DNA of 64,000 bases from Hyphomicrobiales bacterium. GTDB lineage: Bacteria; Pseudomonadota; Alphaproteobacteria; Rhizobiales; Rhizobiaceae. Both the position numbers and the translations under genes were made by a program. Shown piece by piece: positions 63,513 to 64,000 of this stretch. A model generated the notes under the pieces. It saw only the letters and a program-made list of their open reading frames with translations, searched no databases and was not told the origin of the DNA. The number at the start of each line of letters is the position of its first letter. Within the stretch, counting starts at the first letter, position 1. The stretch is from assembly GCA_900473795.1 (NCBI GenBank), contig UCMT01000018.1, forward strand, positions 62,001 through 126,000. Reading direction: 5' to 3'.

Positions 63513-64000
63513 TCGACAAGGCCGAGCGCTTCTTCGACGGTACCCACGGTGCGGACATCGGCCGGCTCTTGGCGCTCGACCATGATCACCTCGATGCCGA
63601 GCGTGCGCGCCGCGGCGACCTTGCCGTAGGTCGCCTTGCCGCCGCTGTTCTTGGCGACGATGACCTCGATCTGGTTGCTGGTCAGAAGCTCTCGTTCCGC
63701 CGTCTCCTCGAACGGACCGGTGGCAAGCAGGTAACGCGCATGGGGAACGCCGAGCGGCGGCGTGACCGGATCAACACTGCGGATCAGATAATGGTGCTGC
63801 GGCGCGCTTTCGAAGTGGAAAGCCTCCTGCCGGCCGATGGCGAGGAAGACGCGTTTCGGCGTTTCGCCGAGCGCTCCGGCTGCTTCAGTAACCGAGGCAA
63901 CGCTGGTCCAGCGGTCGCCGGATTGCCGTTCCCAGCCGGGACGGCGCAGGGCGAAGAAAGACATTCCGGTTTCCTTCGCCGCGATCGCCGCGTTCTGCGA
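63476..64000 (-). CDS. cobK: Precorrin-6A reductase, C-terminal part
   Basis: This is the C-terminal 174 residues of an NADPH-dependent reductase that turns precorrin-6A into precorrin-6B. The frame is open to the window edge (reading ...SQNAAIAAKETGMSFF on), so an ATG at 63964 is inside the gene and not its start. ATGPFEETAERELL and IEVIVAKNSGGKATYGKVAA are the conserved C-terminal part of CobK. It is convergent with cobJ. Confidence 0.9.
   Translation of the reverse strand, partial: SQNAAIAAKETGMSFFALRRPGWERQSGDRWTSVASVTEAAGALGETPKRVFLAIGRQEAFHFESAPQHHYLIRSVDPVTPPLGVPHARYLLATGPFEETAERELLTSNQIEVIVAKNSGGKATYGKVAAARTLGIEVIMVERQEPADVRTVGTVEEALGLVDHLFSPEMNRGV

Overview
The window looks like a chromosomal or chromid segment of a Rhizobiaceae member (Rhizobium, Agrobacterium or Ensifer type). 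The grounds are high-GC coding throughout, the aerobic cobFGHIJK order, the Rhizobium-style sox/glx/glnT cluster, a PrsDE type I exporter, and two intergenic mosaic repeats of the sort scattered through rhizobial genomes. No rRNA, tRNA, CRISPR array, prophage or insertion sequence was seen. Coding density is very high, and only one non-coding gap exceeds 300 bases (58743-59091).

Layout. 1-1254: end of an iron/siderophore/haem-type ABC importer. 1365-4107: promoter, near-perfect operator, a GNAT acetyltransferase and a cytosolic GH20 beta-N-acetylhexosaminidase, closed by a strong terminator. 4135-9407: RND efflux pair with a divergent TetR regulator and clear palindromic operators. 9459-25408: a histidine-catabolism supercluster. 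It holds canonical hutU, hutG, hutH, hutI and hutF, a HutD protein and two HutC-type GntR regulators. It also holds a separate operon with an opine-type amino-acid ABC importer, a HutH paralogue that lacks exactly the Ala-Ser-Gly triad forming the MIO cofactor, and a monomeric-sarcosine-oxidase-like FAD enzyme. That operon is the best candidate for an undescribed system: a route for a modified (N-methylated or N-alkylated) histidine that would feed the Hut pathway.

25716-38908: a heterotetrameric sarcosine oxidase/N-methylglutamate dehydrogenase operon, two regulators (GlxA AraC type and XRE-cupin), a three-gene N-methylglutamate synthase (glxBCD/mgsABC), a GlnT/GmaS-type synthetase and purU. 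Together these form a plausible complete N-methylglutamate pathway for using methylamine as a nitrogen source. A PIN/Phd toxin-antitoxin pair sits inside it, and another pair sits inside the hut region. 39135-42127: a fused dihydroxyacetone kinase and a DAO-family FAD oxidoreductase. 42227-50626: a LacI-controlled sugar or polyol cluster (dehydrogenase, isomerase, four-gene ABC importer, DHRS6-like short-chain dehydrogenase). 50719-53819: a molybdate importer (modABC) with a ModE-like regulator that lacks the molybdate-sensing domain, and two Mo-box-like sites before modA. 53920-55526: uracil-DNA glycosylase and an EamA transporter. 55651-58742: type I secretion pair. 59092-64000: cobalamin corrin-ring genes cobFGHIJ, then convergent cobK, cut by the window end.

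Gene starts were moved downstream of the longest open frame wherever a Shine-Dalgarno sequence, family length or an operator made this clear. Operator, promoter and family calls come from reading the sequence without any search, so substrate assignments for transporters and oxidases are inferences.
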